A DNA stretch of 64,000 bases from Isoetes taiwanensis (lineage: Eukaryota; Streptophyta; Lycopodiopsida; Isoetales; Isoetaceae): contig JAJEKV010000039.1 of assembly GCA_021234155.1 (NCBI GenBank), forward strand, positions 2,420,001 through 2,484,000, in the 5' to 3' direction. A model generated the notes under the pieces. That model had not been told where the DNA came from and did not search any database. It saw nothing but the letters and a program-made list of their open reading frames with translations. This document shows positions 10,810 through 22,140 of this stretch, piece by piece. Each line of letters begins with the position of its first letter. Within the stretch, counting starts at the first letter, position 1. The position numbers and the translations under genes are program-made.

Positions 10810-12305
10810 TGTGACGCTCCCCAGACCTATACGATGCTCCCATCGTATACATACGGGAAATCCCCTCTTCCATGGCGACAATACCATCATAGAAAGGCCC
10901 TCTGTCTGACTCGGACCACTTGTGGTAACAAGTATCCAGGTGAAGGACACGGAGATGTCTTTCGTCCCAAGCCTTCGATGGGAATCCTAGATAGCGGAAG
11001 CGTACATACAAGGTTAGCACCTGGCAACAATATAATAAATAATATGCCATCATGAAGGATAGCCCATCATCATCAGTCCCATGACATCCAGAACATAAAT
11101 CATAATAAAGGAGATGCACCATAAACAAGGGTTCTACCCCAGCTCAGACTCATGGGGGTCAACTGACGGCCAAGGCCTCCGGATAACAACAGACATAATC
11201 ATAACAATAGCATTGGCTGGCATAGAACAATGGCTAGGGTAGTCCACTCCATCTGCCCCTCCTGTGCACACTTTGCATATAGGCTAGAACATGCTATGGC
11301 GTGATTGTAGCTTTCTGGAGACGCAATCCCATGGAATCACCCTATGGAACCACTCCGGGTTACATCTCCCCGGTCCGATGAGGCAGTTCGGAGAGGCGTC
11401 TCCTCCCCGAGTACGACGGATCCCTTGGTGTGCTAGAGAATGCGTGCCCCCCTTAGTGACCCCCGCGTTCGTACCCAACTTACTCCCCTAAATCTAAAGG
11501 CCGGCTCACCTGCCCGTTCGAGCCCAGGGCGTCCAACAATATTGGCTCGACACCTGCGACCCAGTAAGTGTTAGACCCATATCCGGCCCCCTCCGTGACC
11601 GGCTATAAGCCTAGCACACTGTAGGAGTCATGTAGCCATGTTATGCAAGACGCCACCCCCGATTCACCATCATACTCGTTGTCTGGTGCTGAATCATATC
11701 ATAGCATCCACAGCCAGGTGGGCTCTTGTGCACAGGCCACATTTACTGGGATTTAAGAGGTTCTAGCTAGGAACATCACTAAATCTAAATAGCTTTCAGG
11801 TCTCTACCCCCCTTAAACCCATACATCACAGGAGGAACAGAAAGAGAGAACAGAATCTGATACAACATCCATAATCATCATAAATAGATCATAACATAGA
11901 ATCTAATCATCCATCTACCTCAAACAAGTCTTAGAATAGCATACAACTACCTAGAAACTGACCTGTGTCCTGGCTGGACCCATTGTCTCGAAGAACATCC
12001 ATAGAACTGGTTAGGTGTTAGGCTGTAACAGCTTCCTCCTTTTTCTGCTCTTACCAAACTCGAATTTGGCAAAACTAGGATGGGGAGCTCAATTTGCCAC
12101 CCAAAGATGGCAACCTGCCCTTGGCCAATCGAGTGAGGCCAAGTGGCACGTTCTAACTAGCTTACTTGGCTAACTAATACCATTGGTGTACTTAGGTTAG
12201 TTTAATGTCAATAATCCCTCTTAAGTTAATCCCCAATGTTCCCAATACCTTGGTGACGTGTCAGGTTAGGTATACATATACCGTATACTTACATGGAACG
12301 TCACA
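10810..12305 (-). mobile_element. LTR of the H3-carrying retrotransposon (copy 2)
   Basis: A 1496-bp segment begins TGTGACG and ends CGTCACA, with long blocks related to 1292-3014 (for example GGCTGGCATAGAAC and CCCCTCCTGTGCACACTTTG). It is the 5' LTR of a minus-strand element whose internal region contains the ORFs at 9856-10134 and 8915-9808. No 3' LTR is seen to the left before the microsatellite, so the element is truncated or the 3' part is lost. Small frames inside it are not genes. Confidence 0.75.
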
Positions 12306-12676
12306 ATATCGAAGTGGCATAATATGTTGATTGTGATGAGGCCATTACACGCCTCAAAGTGGCACAAAGATTGTGATTATCTATTGTGTATGGGTGGCTT
12401 TGCTTAGTCAGTATTTCATCCTCTAGATTTTGAGTCCCATATCACAGTTCTCTTGTATCTATCTTGATTTCTTCTTGATAATATATTGTTATCCTTCTAG
12501 AAAAGAAATTTAAAAAGAATTTTTTCTCCTTAAGAATATGTTAATGTCTCAATATAGAAATTAGAAGTTGGACTGTAGCACCTCTCTGTTTTTTACTCAA
12601 TATTCTGCAGTGTTCTGTCTGCATATCAACTAGGAAGAAAATAACGATGTTAGCATCTCCCATAGCTTTGACTTTA
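12306..12676. other. No feature seen
   Basis: AT-rich sequence between the LTR outer end and the minisatellite. No gene or repeat is supported. Confidence 0.5.
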
Positions 12677-13106
12677 ACATGTTTGAACCACCTTGGCATG
12701 TTGGAGCCCGCATAGCATGTTTGAGCCACCTTGGCATGTTAAAGCCTAGGTGGCATGTTGGAGCCTGCATGGCATGTTTGAGCCACCTTGGCATGTTCAA
12801 GCCACCTTGGCATGTTTGAGCCTGGGTGGCATGCTGGAGTCTATGTGGCATGTTTGAGCCACCTTGGCATGTTTGAGCCACCTTGGCATGTTTAAGTCAC
12901 CTTAGCATGTTGCTAGGTCGCATGTTGGAGCCTGGGTGGCATGTTGGAGCCACCTTGGCATGTTGGAGCCTGCATGGCATGTTTGAGCCACCTTGGCATG
13001 ATTGAGCCACCTTGGCATGTTTGAGCTTAGGCGGCATGTTGGAGCCCGCGTGGCTGGCATGTTGAAGCCTAGGTGGCATGTTAGAGCCCGCGTGGCATGT
13101 TTGAGC
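12677..13106. repeat. 20-bp minisatellite, about 21 copies
   Basis: The array has the unit GCATGTTTGAGCCACCTTG with variants (GGAGCCTGCATG, GGAGCCTAGGTG). Because 20 is not a multiple of 3, all three frames read through as repeats, giving the short minus-strand frames rich in CQGGSNMP-like motifs. These are not genes. Confidence 0.9.
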
Positions 13107-13204
13107 TAGGACAGTGTGGTTGCAAATGTCTAAACATTTCATTGTTTCCGTCATGGTCTATGTTTGCACCAAATCTAAGAACTCATGCATGTTATCAATC
13201 TTAT

Positions 13205-13435
13205 ATCTTAGAGGTGTAAAATGTCCCTCGAAGGCCTTTTGAACTCAACCCATGTGGGTGTCTTATTCATGTTAGCTAGGCAAGTCTCTTACCAGACCCT
13301 AGCAAAGCCTCCTAATATTGCTTGAGCAAGGTTTGATTTCAGTGAACCTTGTGCCTTGATCAAATTAAAATAGAAGTCTATGCCACGAAACCAAGAATTG
13401 GCCTCATCATCGGTGGTATTCTTACCAGCAAAGAC
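13205..13435 (-). pseudogene. Retrotransposon gag remnant
   Basis: The minus strand reads GKNTTDDEANSWFRGIDFYF, later SNLAQAILGGFARVW, a stop, then NKTPTWVEFKRPSRDI. This is the pattern of the central gypsy Gag domain (W-x-x-x-D-x-Y-F, then W-x-x-F-K). The in-frame stop and the lack of continuation show decay. It is on the same strand as the H3-carrying element but outside its LTR, so it belongs to another element. Confidence 0.55.
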
Positions 13436-13439
13436 TTCC

Positions 13440-14489
13440 CTTTTAATGTCCTACATACCTTCTCAATTGCCTTTTCTTCTATCTTTTGTTGAGAAGCATT
13501 TTGCTCCGATACTGTTGAATAGCATGCAAGATCATAGACACATCATCCACTTCCATTTCTTAGCTCCACTTGGATTAACAGGGGCATCTCCTCCTATATC
13601 CATGTTGTCTCATGTATATGAGCAATAGCATCAATCACCAGCCACGTTAGAAATCCTACACGTCCAAATTGCATCCATGAACAACTTGAATATAATACCA
13701 GCTGTAATAGGCCTGCCAAGTTGGACCCTAATTAGGAAACTTGGGATCCTATTCCTTCACCAGTGGAATCATGCAATATTTGTTGCACATGGTGGTGGGT
13801 TGAAAAAACTGATATGCTGCAATGCACTTCATACATATTCAAGGTGAAGAAATAATCATTTACTCCAAATGAATAAATACATAAATAAAACTCAAATCCC
13901 TCATATGTACAATACATATGATCAAATCATAAATACAATTATCCAAAGATTTCCTCAACAATCTTATGGTATAGTAGGAAACAACATTTCACAATCTTAA
14001 ACATATTAGAAAATAACTTCTAGTTCTATCTCTCAGCTACTCGGCTACATTCCGCTGCTTGGCTACACTCAAGAGCACCTTGCCCAGCTGTCTACATCAT
14101 ATACATGGGGTTAGTCACAAGGACTAATTGGGAGTTTAAGGGTGCCAAGAATGCTATGGTATCACAATAACAAATATAATCAACTTACAAAAATGTCCCA
14201 CTGCATAATGCACCCCAATGTTAGTATACCATATCCAAATGCCATATGCCATATTTATAAGTGGATCAAACCATAAAACATAGAAATATCATAACAACAT
14301 AATTCTATCAGTACATCTAGTACCCACTATGTTTCATACCTCCACCCGAGCCCCCCGGGTGGTTACCTTCACAGTCAGGGATGCGCCAGAGCGAGCATCC
14401 ATCATGCGCCAGGGCAGGCAATTGAAGGGGACTGCCTGTACGTGGACCGTGATCTGACTCCGGCATAACAGGAGGACCGCAAGCACAAG
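13440..14489. other. No gene seen
   Basis: AT-rich intergenic sequence. I found no supported coding or repeat structure beyond short chance frames. Confidence 0.5.
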
Positions 14490-14741
14490 TTGGAGAAAGT
14501 CAAGAGTGTCCGCAAACATGGAGGAGCAGCAGGGCTGGGCTGGGGAAGGATGCAGATCTTCAGGCCTCCAAATGCTTATGCGGGCACCTCAAACCCTCGA
14601 GGCCCTTCTGTTGCGACCCCATTCGCACATCCTGCTACAATGGCCCCACCTGCCACTGCCGGCATGCCACATACTGCCTCCACCACCACCCCTTGTGCTG
14701 CCACCACCAAACCTACAATTGCAGCTCCTGACATCAAATAG
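14490..14741 (+). CDS. Pro/Ala/Thr-rich ORF before a LINE ORF2
   Basis: An 83-residue frame ends in a low-complexity stretch rich in A, T and P. It stops directly before the LINE endonuclease-like region at 14740 on the same strand, so it may be the tail of a LINE ORF1. Low complexity makes this uncertain. Confidence 0.3.
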   Translation: MEKVKSVRKHGGAAGLGWGRMQIFRPPNAYAGTSNPRGPSVATPFAHPATMAPPATAGMPHTASTTTPCAATTKPTIAAPDIK

Positions 14742-16420
14742 GGATTGTGGCTGCGCATGGTCTCTTGGAATTGTGGGGGCTTCCCATGGCAGAAGGGAGA
14801 CAGTCTCAACTCGGTTGTCGTCGGTATAGTTCATCATCCTCATGGAAACATGGGAGCATGTTGGACATAGGCTATCCGACTTTCCAGGATACCATCACTA
14901 CTCTGTCTTCAATGAATGCACAGGAAAGCGAGGGCATGGAGGGGTCGCCTGCTACTACAGGACAATCTTGGCACAATCAGTTTTCCTGTGCAAGACAGAC
15001 AAGCATAACGGGTACCTGTGGGTGCGCGTGCAGAACTGCAGTGGTAGCCCTCTCTTTATAGCGGCCTGCTACTTGCCACATGCCGAGAGAAACTTCTATT
15101 ACACCCACTCAGTTGTGGGATAGGTTGGAGCCCTATGTTGATGTATACGATAATATACAGCAACACGAGCAGCGGGGTAGTGTCATGCTCGTTGGAGACT
15201 TCAATGCACCCACTAGCACAAAACAACCAATGAGATTTGACTTTGGCAGATGATGTGTTGCAACTGAGTCCTTCAGAAGGAGCTTGGCCACGGGCATCAG
15301 CTAACATTCAGGTTTCGCGCTATGGGAGGCAATTGTTATTGCTTTGCAGTATGTTTGATCTAGTGATCACTAGTACAATGGCCATCCTCTTGTCAGCACA
15401 CTTGCAGGCAGGAGAAAAAGGGAGGCGGGTCCAGCATGGTACACTATGTATTGGTGGCCGAGCAAGACATGCATCTCATCAAGCATTTTCGAGTGGGAAC
15501 AGATGGTCGGGACGAGGAGGTGGACTCAGACCACCTGCCACTCTACTTGCAGCTGGCTTGGCAGTTTGCTCCAGCCACCTGTACAACACCTCCTCACATG
15601 CCCCATCTCAGGCTGGCAGGCAGGCTCATTGATATCCTTGAGGCTACTGCAGAAAAATGTTTTGGGAGAGCTTTTGACCTCAGGAGGTACGACCTTTCCG
15701 CGTAACCAGTGGTTTGATGCTGAATTCAAAGAACACAAACGCTGCCTCAGCCAAGTCACAGATCCTATCTATGCCCGGACACAGTCAGGCAATACCGCTC
15801 CTTAAGGCTAGAAAGGCCAGGTATATTGCAGCCCATCAATAGGAAATGCTCTTCCTCCTGGAATGTCATCCCATGAACTTCTGGCAAAGAGTACTCAGGA
15901 GACCAGTGCTGCCCACAGGAAATATCACCCCGGAACAGTGGGGGCAATACCTACAATAGCTCTACAATCCTGAGGGTGCACAGGCACCATTGGGCACCAT
16001 TACCCCCCCGGCAGGGTCTGGTGCTGGAAATCACAGAGGCGGAGGTAGCGCAGGGGTTGCATCGTCTTGCCAATGGAAAAGCATCAGACCTCGATGGCAT
16101 GCAGGCGGAGTTACTCAAGTGGGCAAGACCATCCATGACACTGGTACTAATGTTCAACAAGGCATTGCGAGAAGATCCCCCCGCCCGGCAGTAGACAACT
16201 AGTACTGCTCGGCCAATTACCTGACCATTATGATCATCTCAGTATTTGCAAAGCTCCTCGTTGGGATCCTCGCGGAACAGTTGATAAGACGGGCAGAGGC
16301 AACAGAAGTGCAGGCATTCAGGCAACCAAAATTCAGGCCCAGACACTCAACCATTGATCACATCTTCATGCTGCGGACTCTGGTTGAGGACAACAGGAAC
16401 TGCTAGCCCAGTGCAGCCAG
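14742..16420 (+). pseudogene. Decayed LINE ORF2 (endonuclease, start of RT)
   Basis: Fragments in changing frames follow LINE order. MVSWNCGGFPW (14755) is an endonuclease start. RGHGGVACYYRT and FIAACYLPHAE lie in 14842-15123. VMLVGDFNAP follows near 15183. DSDHLPLYLQ at about 15525 is the endonuclease end (SDH). EVAQGLHRLANGKASDLDG at 16039-16100 and ANYLTIMIISVFAKL, then FRPRHSTIDHIFMLRTLVE, to 16395 are the RT start. The RT is cut off before its catalytic Asp motifs and no poly-A end is seen. Several frameshifts make it non-functional. Confidence 0.75.
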
Positions 16421-16688
16421 GCACTAGACTATTTCTGAACACCACGCAGGTAAAAGGCAAGGGACCAGGTCAAGTGTCAGGGAGCAAATCCACGCCCCCG
16501 CCGAAAACCACGCAGAAGAGAGCCAGACAAAACAAATGACTGCCTCTGGGGAGTTCGGCCTTAAATTAGTGGGATTTCATGCACTAATGACGGCACTGCA
16601 GAGATTCCCTTAAATCAAGCACATGATCTAGGAGTTGGTGACCGAGATCACAAAGGTGCTGCCAAATGTCTATTCTAGGCCCAAGGCC
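16421..16688. other. No feature seen
   Basis: Sequence between the LINE remnant and the presumed LTR. No supported coding. Confidence 0.4.
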
Positions 16689-16973
16689 ATTGTACTATAT
16701 ATATCAGTAGAGTTAGATCTCAAGTTTTTAGATGAGACTTAGTATCGTCTTGTTTCAGTCTTCTCGTCTTTGTGAGAAGTTCATGTATTCTTTTTGATAT
16801 TCAAAGAGCCTTATCTTGGCATATAGTCTCTTTGCTTTTATGTTCTGTTTCATTCTTTCTGTTTTGATTTTTTGCAAAATCTCGCGTGACACTCTATTAG
16901 GATTTGTCTACTTGATCCAAGGGTCCTCACAGAGGGCTATCTTACCGGCAATCCCGAACCTAGACCCTAAACA
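16689..16973 (+). mobile_element. Probable 5' LTR end of gypsy element G2
   Basis: A TATA-like stretch (TATATATA near 16695) followed by T-rich transcribed-looking sequence ends in CTAAACA just before the primer site at 16975. The left boundary of the LTR is not resolved and no matching 3' LTR was recognised downstream. Confidence 0.45.
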
Positions 16974-16974
16974 T

Positions 16975-16990
16975 TGGCGCTGTTGTCGGG
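16975..16990 (+). other. Primer binding site of gypsy G2
   Basis: TGGCGCTGTTGTCGGG closely resembles TGGCGCCGTTGCCGGGG, the primer site typical of plant Athila/Tat-type gypsy elements. Gag and protease are missing between here and the RT; only about 100 bp of element sequence remain besides a MITE. Confidence 0.65.
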
Positions 16991-17101
16991 AAACACGTGT
17001 TTGCATGGATTACAAAACTGAATATGGCCATGGAACGAGATCATTTTCCACTACCCTTCACATATCAAGTTCTTGAAGAAGTAGCAGGCCTGAGATGTAC
17101 T

Positions 17102-17337
17102 CCGGGGGATGCACTTAATAATAAAAGGGTATGGACATTTGCGTTCGAAGGGTGCCCAAAAACATCCCTAGTATAATGATCTTTGAAAGCAAATTTAGCC
17201 CCTAAAATATATATTTTGCACTAGATAATGACGAAAAACCCCATATTTGTAAGTATACAAATATGAAATGGTAGAAAAAACCCTCCCTTTATTGTATGCA
17301 CATGTCCCGTACTGCAAAGAATACTGAATCCCCCGGG
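17102..17337. mobile_element. 236-bp MITE (MITE-1, copy a), 8-bp TSD
   Basis: The copy is bounded by an inverted terminus (CCGGGGGATGCA against CCGGGGGATTCA) and flanked on both sides by GATGTACT (17094-17101 and 17338-17345), an 8-bp duplication as made by hAT transposases. A reverse-complement copy of exactly the same length is at 33628-33863. It has no coding capacity. Confidence 0.75.
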
Positions 17338-17338
17338 G

Positions 17339-18733
17339 ATGTACTCCTTCATGGATGGTTTCTTTGGCTATAATCAGATCTCTATTAAAGTTGAGGATCT
17401 GTTGAAAACAACATTCATCACGTCGTGGGGCACTTTTGCCCACAAAGTGGTGCCCTTTGGATTGTGTAACTCTCCCTCTACTTTTCAATGCATTATGCTT
17501 TCTGTTTTTCGGGATTACATGAAAGAAAATGCTTTTCTGCAAGTTTTCCAAGATGATTTTTCTGCTTACAGCTCCATGGATGATCATCTCACCAAACTGG
17601 AGCTTGTTTTTCAAAAATGTGATGAATATGGTATTAGTTTAAATTCGGAGAAGTGTACTTTTTGCGTTACTTCGGGAGTACTTCTTGGCCACGTTGTCAG
17701 TAAAGATGACATTACCACAAACCCTGCGAAGATCAGTTGTGTGCTCAAGGCTCAAGCCCCTATCAACATTAAAGAGACACGTTCGTTCCTTGGCAAAGTC
17801 AACTATTATGCTACCTTCATTCCTGGACTCGCTGCCATCGTGGACCGCATTCATAAACTCACGAGTGATGAATCCACTTGGGCTTGGAATCCCCAAGCGC
17901 ATGTGGCTTTTCAAAAATTGAAAGTTCTGCTTACTCAAGCTCATGTTCTTGTTCCCTTAATGGGACAAGCCCTTCATGTCCATGTTGATGTCTCCGCTTT
18001 TGCTATTGGTGCTGTTCTTTCCCAGGAATATGATTCTCAGATTGACAAGCCTATTAACTATGCCAACAGGAAACTCAACCCTGCCAAAAAAAATTATTCT
18101 GCCACGGAATGGGAAGCGCTTAGACTCATTTTTTGTGTACAACGGTTCCGTCACTATTTACTGGGTAGCAAAATCAAGTTCTTTGTGGATCATCAAGCTC
18201 TGCTCTATCTGATCAATAAGACCACGCCCACTGGATGTATTGTATACTTCCAAGAATTTGCTCCCTTTGAAATTATTCATAAGGCAGGCAAGTCTCATGT
18301 GGTGCTTGATTATCTTTCATGCATTCACACTGATGACCCCTCCATGGGAGTTTCTGATACTTTTCTAGATGCTCAACTCTTATTGGTCACGGCTACGCCA
18401 CACTGGTTCCACGACTACCAACAATATCTTCTCTCTGATGCCCTACCGTCGGAAGAACCTATGCTCTCTCCTAAGAAGCTACGCTCACGCTGTCAACAGT
18501 TCCTTCGTGAAGTCCGTGACTATACCATGGTCGCTGGACATCTTTACAAGCGTGGCAAGGATATGATTCTGAAGGTGTACCCTTCCTCTGAAGTATCAGA
18601 GATTGTTCGTCAAGCCAATAGCCTCGGTGAAGGACATTTTAGTGGTGATAAACATGACACGAAAAATTCTTTTGGCTGGCTATTTTTGGCCCACGTTGTT
18701 CAAAGACGGCCACGCTCATGTGCGCCATTATGA
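17339..18733 (+). CDS. Gypsy G2 reverse transcriptase and RNase H
   Basis: A long intact frame of 464 residues. The RT begins with FMDGFFGYNQISI, continues through TFAHKVVPFGLCNSPSTFQ, and reads VFQDDFSAYSS at the active site, where a second Asp follows the first as in xxDD. SLNSEKCTFC and LGHVVSKDDI follow. The RNase H region has HVDVSAFAIGAVLSQE, YSATEWEALRLIFCVQRFRH and FFVDHQALLYL. The end (HKAGKSHVVLDYLSCI) leads to integrase, which continues in another frame from 18603. The N-terminal RT part, protease and gag are lost; the MITE at 17102 sits directly upstream. Order and motifs are those of Ty3/gypsy, and the primer site suggests the Athila/Tat side. Confidence 0.85.
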   Translation: MYSFMDGFFGYNQISIKVEDLLKTTFITSWGTFAHKVVPFGLCNSPSTFQCIMLSVFRDYMKENAFLQVFQDDFSAYSSMDDHLTKLELVFQKCDEYGISLNSEKCTFCVTSGVLLGHVVSKDDITTNPAKISCVLKAQAPINIKETRSFLGKVNYYATFIPGLAAIVDRIHKLTSDESTWAWNPQAHVAFQKLKVLLTQAHVLVPLMGQALHVHVDVSAFAIGAVLSQEYDSQIDKPINYANRKLNPAKKNYSATEWEALRLIFCVQRFRHYLLGSKIKFFVDHQALLYLINKTTPTGCIVYFQEFAPFEIIHKAGKSHVVLDYLSCIHTDDPSMGVSDTFLDAQLLLVTATPHWFHDYQQYLLSDALPSEEPMLSPKKLRSRCQQFLREVRDYTMVAGHLYKRGKDMILKVYPSSEVSEIVRQANSLGEGHFSGDKHDTKNSFGWLFLAHVVQRRPRSCAPL

Positions 18734-19090
18734 TGTCTGTCAGCGTGTGGGATGGCCCACGACCCGTGACTCTCTACCCTTAACTCCTATCGCCATGCCA
18801 TTATCCTTCAGCAAATGGGGTATGGATTTTGTTGGGCCCATGGATCCACCTGCTCGACACTCCCGTGCTCGTTATATCCTTGTTCTCACTGATTATGTAA
18901 TAAAATGGACAAAAGCTTGTGCCTTACCAGATACCGCAGCCAGCACGACGGGGGTGCTCTACACACATGTCATCACACGCTTTGGCTGCCCCACAAAACT
19001 AGTAAGTGACCGAGGTGTTCATTTTGTTAATCAAACGATTAAAGAACTGACGGACTACTTGCATATCCATCATCGGAAGAGCATTCCATA
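18603..19090 (+). pseudogene. Gypsy G2 integrase, N-terminal part
   Basis: This frame overlaps the end of the RT/RNase H frame. It has the zinc-binding Cys and following residues (VRHYDVCQRVGWPT), the first catalytic Asp region (WGMDFVGPMDPPARHS), and the second Asp (TKLVSDRGVHFVNQ). Coding stops at the left end of element A. The continuation with the rest of the core and C-terminus is at 29539-30018, so the integrase was split by that insertion. Confidence 0.85.
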
Positions 19091-19289
19091 TTAAAGCACG
19101 AATTCATTAATTAGAGAAATTTGGAATTCTCGTTTAGCATGAAATAGGTTAGCGGGTAGCCATATAGTGCAAAAACTACTACCAATTGAGTAAAAGTTGG
19201 CGTTTTTTTGCACAAATTCTGCAAATGCTTCAGTCTTATTCGGAAATATAGTTTTTACTGCTAATGCAAAGGTTCACCGCGAGTATAAC

Positions 19290-19490
19290 GTAGTAGGAGG
19301 GAGTGTGAAAACTTCTCGCAAGAAGCGCGAACGCGATGTTTCGCAGCTGAAAGGAGACGAAAGAATGTGCCTTTTATTAAAACCATATGAGAGCATTGTG
19401 TTAAAAGAAGGTACCGAGGAGCAAGGATATCACACAAAATTCAGTATTTAAAGCCATGTAATTGCTACAGAGGATCGCGGTCGCGATTAT
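19290..19490. repeat. Left-end palindromes of element A
   Basis: GATCGCGGTCGCGATT (473-488 of the 19 kb block) and a weaker AAGCGCGAACGCGATG near 19323 match the palindrome that recurs at 23344-23740 and 24829-25115. They sit within 400 bp of the left end, like subterminal binding motifs of large DNA transposons. Confidence 0.6.
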
Positions 19491-19606
19491 TTTTAGCATT
19501 AAACATATGGTAAAAGATATGGGTAAAGACAAAACCAAAGTTTTCGAAACAAAAATTTTCATTGAAGGAAGTAATATACAACATAATTACTGATTGAAGG
19601 AGATAA

Positions 19607-20330
19607 TTATTCTGATTGTGTTTCAGATACTTGATCAGGTATCACACCCATTTCATTGGCCATGCGATTGACATGCTCTCTACCCAATTCCATAGCTTGT
19701 GTTGTGTCCATCTCTGAATAACCTGTGACCTCTGGAATCTGAACACCCATGGCGTTTGCGATGCGCTGCAGATGTGAATCAGGCTCCCATTCTTCACTTT
19801 GTCCCATTGCCTTTGCTCCCCCCGCCTATAAGTTCGTTTTCAAGGTAGCTCCTTGTGGTAGCATTCTACGATGTGGATGATAGAGCTTCGCTTCTTCTTG
19901 TGTACTGCCGCTCCTCCGTGACCCAAGAACCTCATCTTGGTCAATGTCCATGTCTTTGTTGGTCCGCTTCCATGTGCTTTGGGTCTGTTTCCATGTGTTC
20001 TACATACGTATTCAAACTTATGTTCGCCTGTCAAGAAAGGCATGTACCCATCAAGCTTCTCATTAAGTGCATTCAATTTTTGGAAAGTGGGCTCCAGGGC
20101 TTCTATACCTTTTTCCGTCTCTTCAAGCAAGCGCTTTGTTTCTTGCATTCTCTCTTCGTAGGACTTAGCATCGAGGTTTTCCAAAATGGAACCCAACTTT
20201 GATAGATCTGTGTTTTGGGTGATACTGATGTCGGGTTGAGCTGGATCAGGGTCAACATTCTCTGCTTTCGGCTCTTCCTCAAACCCATCGGCACTTGGAT
20301 TGGCCATCTTATCAAAGCGTTTCAAAGAAC
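19607..20330 (-). pseudogene. Element A: C-terminal coiled-coil part
   Basis: The minus frame starts near MANPSADGFEEEPKAE and has a likely coiled coil (SYEERMQETKRLLEETEKGI, then EALEPTFQKLNALNEKLDGY). After frame changes it reaches EEWEPDSHLQRIANAMGVQI and stops at 19607. It follows the methyltransferase-like segment directly and probably forms the end of the same protein. I do not recognise the domain. Confidence 0.45.
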
Positions 20331-20939
20331 GCCCTCGTGAAACGGCACACTTTACTCGAACTTTTCGAAGCCACGCTCTTTTTGCCTTGCATAAGAGCAA
20401 CACGAGAAGCCGTCCCAGCCGAAAAGAAATCCAGAACACAACCATCAGTCGGCACCAGCTGTTCAACAATATGGTAGGCATAGGAGGTTTTCAGCTGGCA
20501 TTTCAATACAAGATCTCCTTCCATTGCCCCCATTTGAATCTTGGTTTGCCCGTAAAAGAGTCCGATATTTCTTTTTATCTTCTCGTCGGCATCCTCATTA
20601 CATTGCGGCATTGGAGGCAATGGTGTTGACTTAGGAGCCTTGCCGTGTTGATATAGGTGAAGCTCCAACTCGTTTGCACGGTGCTACACGAACATCACTC
20701 CTGTTAATGCACATATGACTAATAAAGTACTGATGTTCTTTCACCCTTCTTTTGCTCTCCCATCCCATTTCTTCATAGGAACCTAAAGATAGGTAGCCAC
20801 CGCTCAATTTGCTTCCTCGACCGAACAAGCACTTGGGCAAATTCACCGAAGCGCATGATAATGACCAAGTGATAAACTTTGGCATCCGGCCATGGTAGCT
20901 ATCCTTGTAAATAGATCTGTGTATTTCTTGCAATCCCAT
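20312..20939 (-). pseudogene. Element A: DNA methyltransferase-like segment
   Basis: The segment contains GDLVLKCQ, then about 20 residues later DGCVLDFFSAGTASRVALMQ followed by GKKSVA. This resembles motif I of amino-group DNA methyltransferases (V-L-D-x-F-x-G-x-G-T, then a turn and an acidic strand end), which binds S-adenosylmethionine. A matching catalytic DPPY-type motif was not found with confidence, and frames change around 20670. The protein would act on DNA if functional; here it is broken. A Rossmann-fold protein of another kind is the main alternative. Confidence 0.4.
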
Positions 20940-20961
20940 ACCTTGTTTATCCCTCTGGATG

Positions 20962-21530
20962 TCAATAAATATCGATTAATCGCATTCTCGACACTTGGGA
21001 GGAAGTAGGGATGCCATCCTTTGTCACTGCTATGACAATATTTTTCTTTTCCTTTCTTTTTCTAGCCTCTTCCGGCTTTAGAATATTCCCCGATTGGCTC
21101 CAAAAGGCTACGGGTAGGTTACCTAGTGTATGATCCTTGTTATAGTTAGCCTTCACGCATCTCGACGCGGTATCCGATATATCCAAGATTCTCTTTGCTC
21201 GGTGAAATCGGGGAAAAGCCCGAAGCAATTCCTCCCACTATCGAAATCCTTTTGCGAGAAATTTGAGGCATAAGACAAAATTTCGCGCCTCATAAAAGTG
21301 AGGGTTCTCATGTCAATTGCCCGTTTATGCGCAATCAAATCTCCCGCTATAACCTGACTGCACCTTTAAATAGGTCTTGCCTTCTATAATCTCATGGAGC
21401 AGCTGTGACAACTCTGCATTCGACATACCTCGTAGCAACCGGAGCCAGGTCTTGTTAAAGAAGTCTTTGGATGGCTTGTCCGAAAACTCACCATGATCGC
21501 CATCGAAGTTTACGACTCACCCACGCACCG
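20962..21530 (-). pseudogene. Element A: middle part of leftward gene
   Basis: Protein-like but broken frames: NKTWLRLLRGMSNAELSQLL near 21400, MIAHKRAIDMRTLTFMRREI at 21338, then LLRAFPRFHRAKRILDISD and KEKKNIVIAVTKDGIP at 21228-20962. They lie between the N-terminal exon and the methyltransferase-like motif on the same strand. No domain recognised. Confidence 0.35.
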
Positions 21531-21540
21531 GCAACTTCCA

Positions 21541-22140
21541 TTAACTTCTTGAAAACCTTCTCATCCATAAAATGAATTGCTTTTCATCCTTAAGCTCCCG
21601 CACTTTCAAGGTGGTCGTTGCAATTTCATGGAAATCCTCGGAAAGCAATTTCAAGGTCATCAAGATCGCGACGCACGAACTTGGCAGTAGAAAACAAATA
21701 AATACCTTCCAAGCTGAAGTTTTAGCTGTCCCTATAGGTCCTTGTGGAGGGCAACCATAAGCCTTGTGCTGATGACGAAGTTGTTGCAGTTTTTCAATCA
21801 GTGGCTCTCTGTACACGGTGTTTGCAATTACTTCGTTGCATTGAATACTCAACTCTATATATTCCTTGTCTGTAAAGATTTCCGTTCAAAGACCTCGATC
21901 TTCTTCTAGCATATACTTTGGCAAATTCTCGTTCTTTGCTCGAACTTCGCCGGCAACCAGAACAAAGGAGTTGTGCGGCACAAATCTTTGTGGTTGCCGT
22001 AAATAATATAAAATTTCTTGCCCTTCAAATCTTCCGGATTGCTACATGTCACCCTCCTCACGAAAAGATAGACAACCGTCGGGTCAAATCTACATAACGA
22101 GTGTCCAAAAGATAAAGAATTAGTTACACGGTAATAGGGT
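21541..22140 (-). pseudogene. Element A: further leftward coding fragments
   Basis: The frame 21852-21541 includes HKAYGCPPQGPIGTAKTSAW and a hydrophobic ICFLLPSSCVAILM. Upstream (about 22140-21890) reads FDPTVVYLFVRRVTCSNPED and GKKFYIIYGNHKDLC. They look like consecutive pieces of one decayed coding sequence. A catalytic methyltransferase motif could be hidden here, but I cannot show it. Confidence 0.3.

Noticed and set aside
12677-13106. CRISPR-like array
   Set aside because: There are no unique spacers; units are contiguous variants of one sequence in a eukaryotic genome.
12541-13154. Minus-strand repeat proteins rich in QGGSNMP
   Set aside because: They are frames through a 20-bp minisatellite; three-frame read-through shows that no reading frame is favoured.
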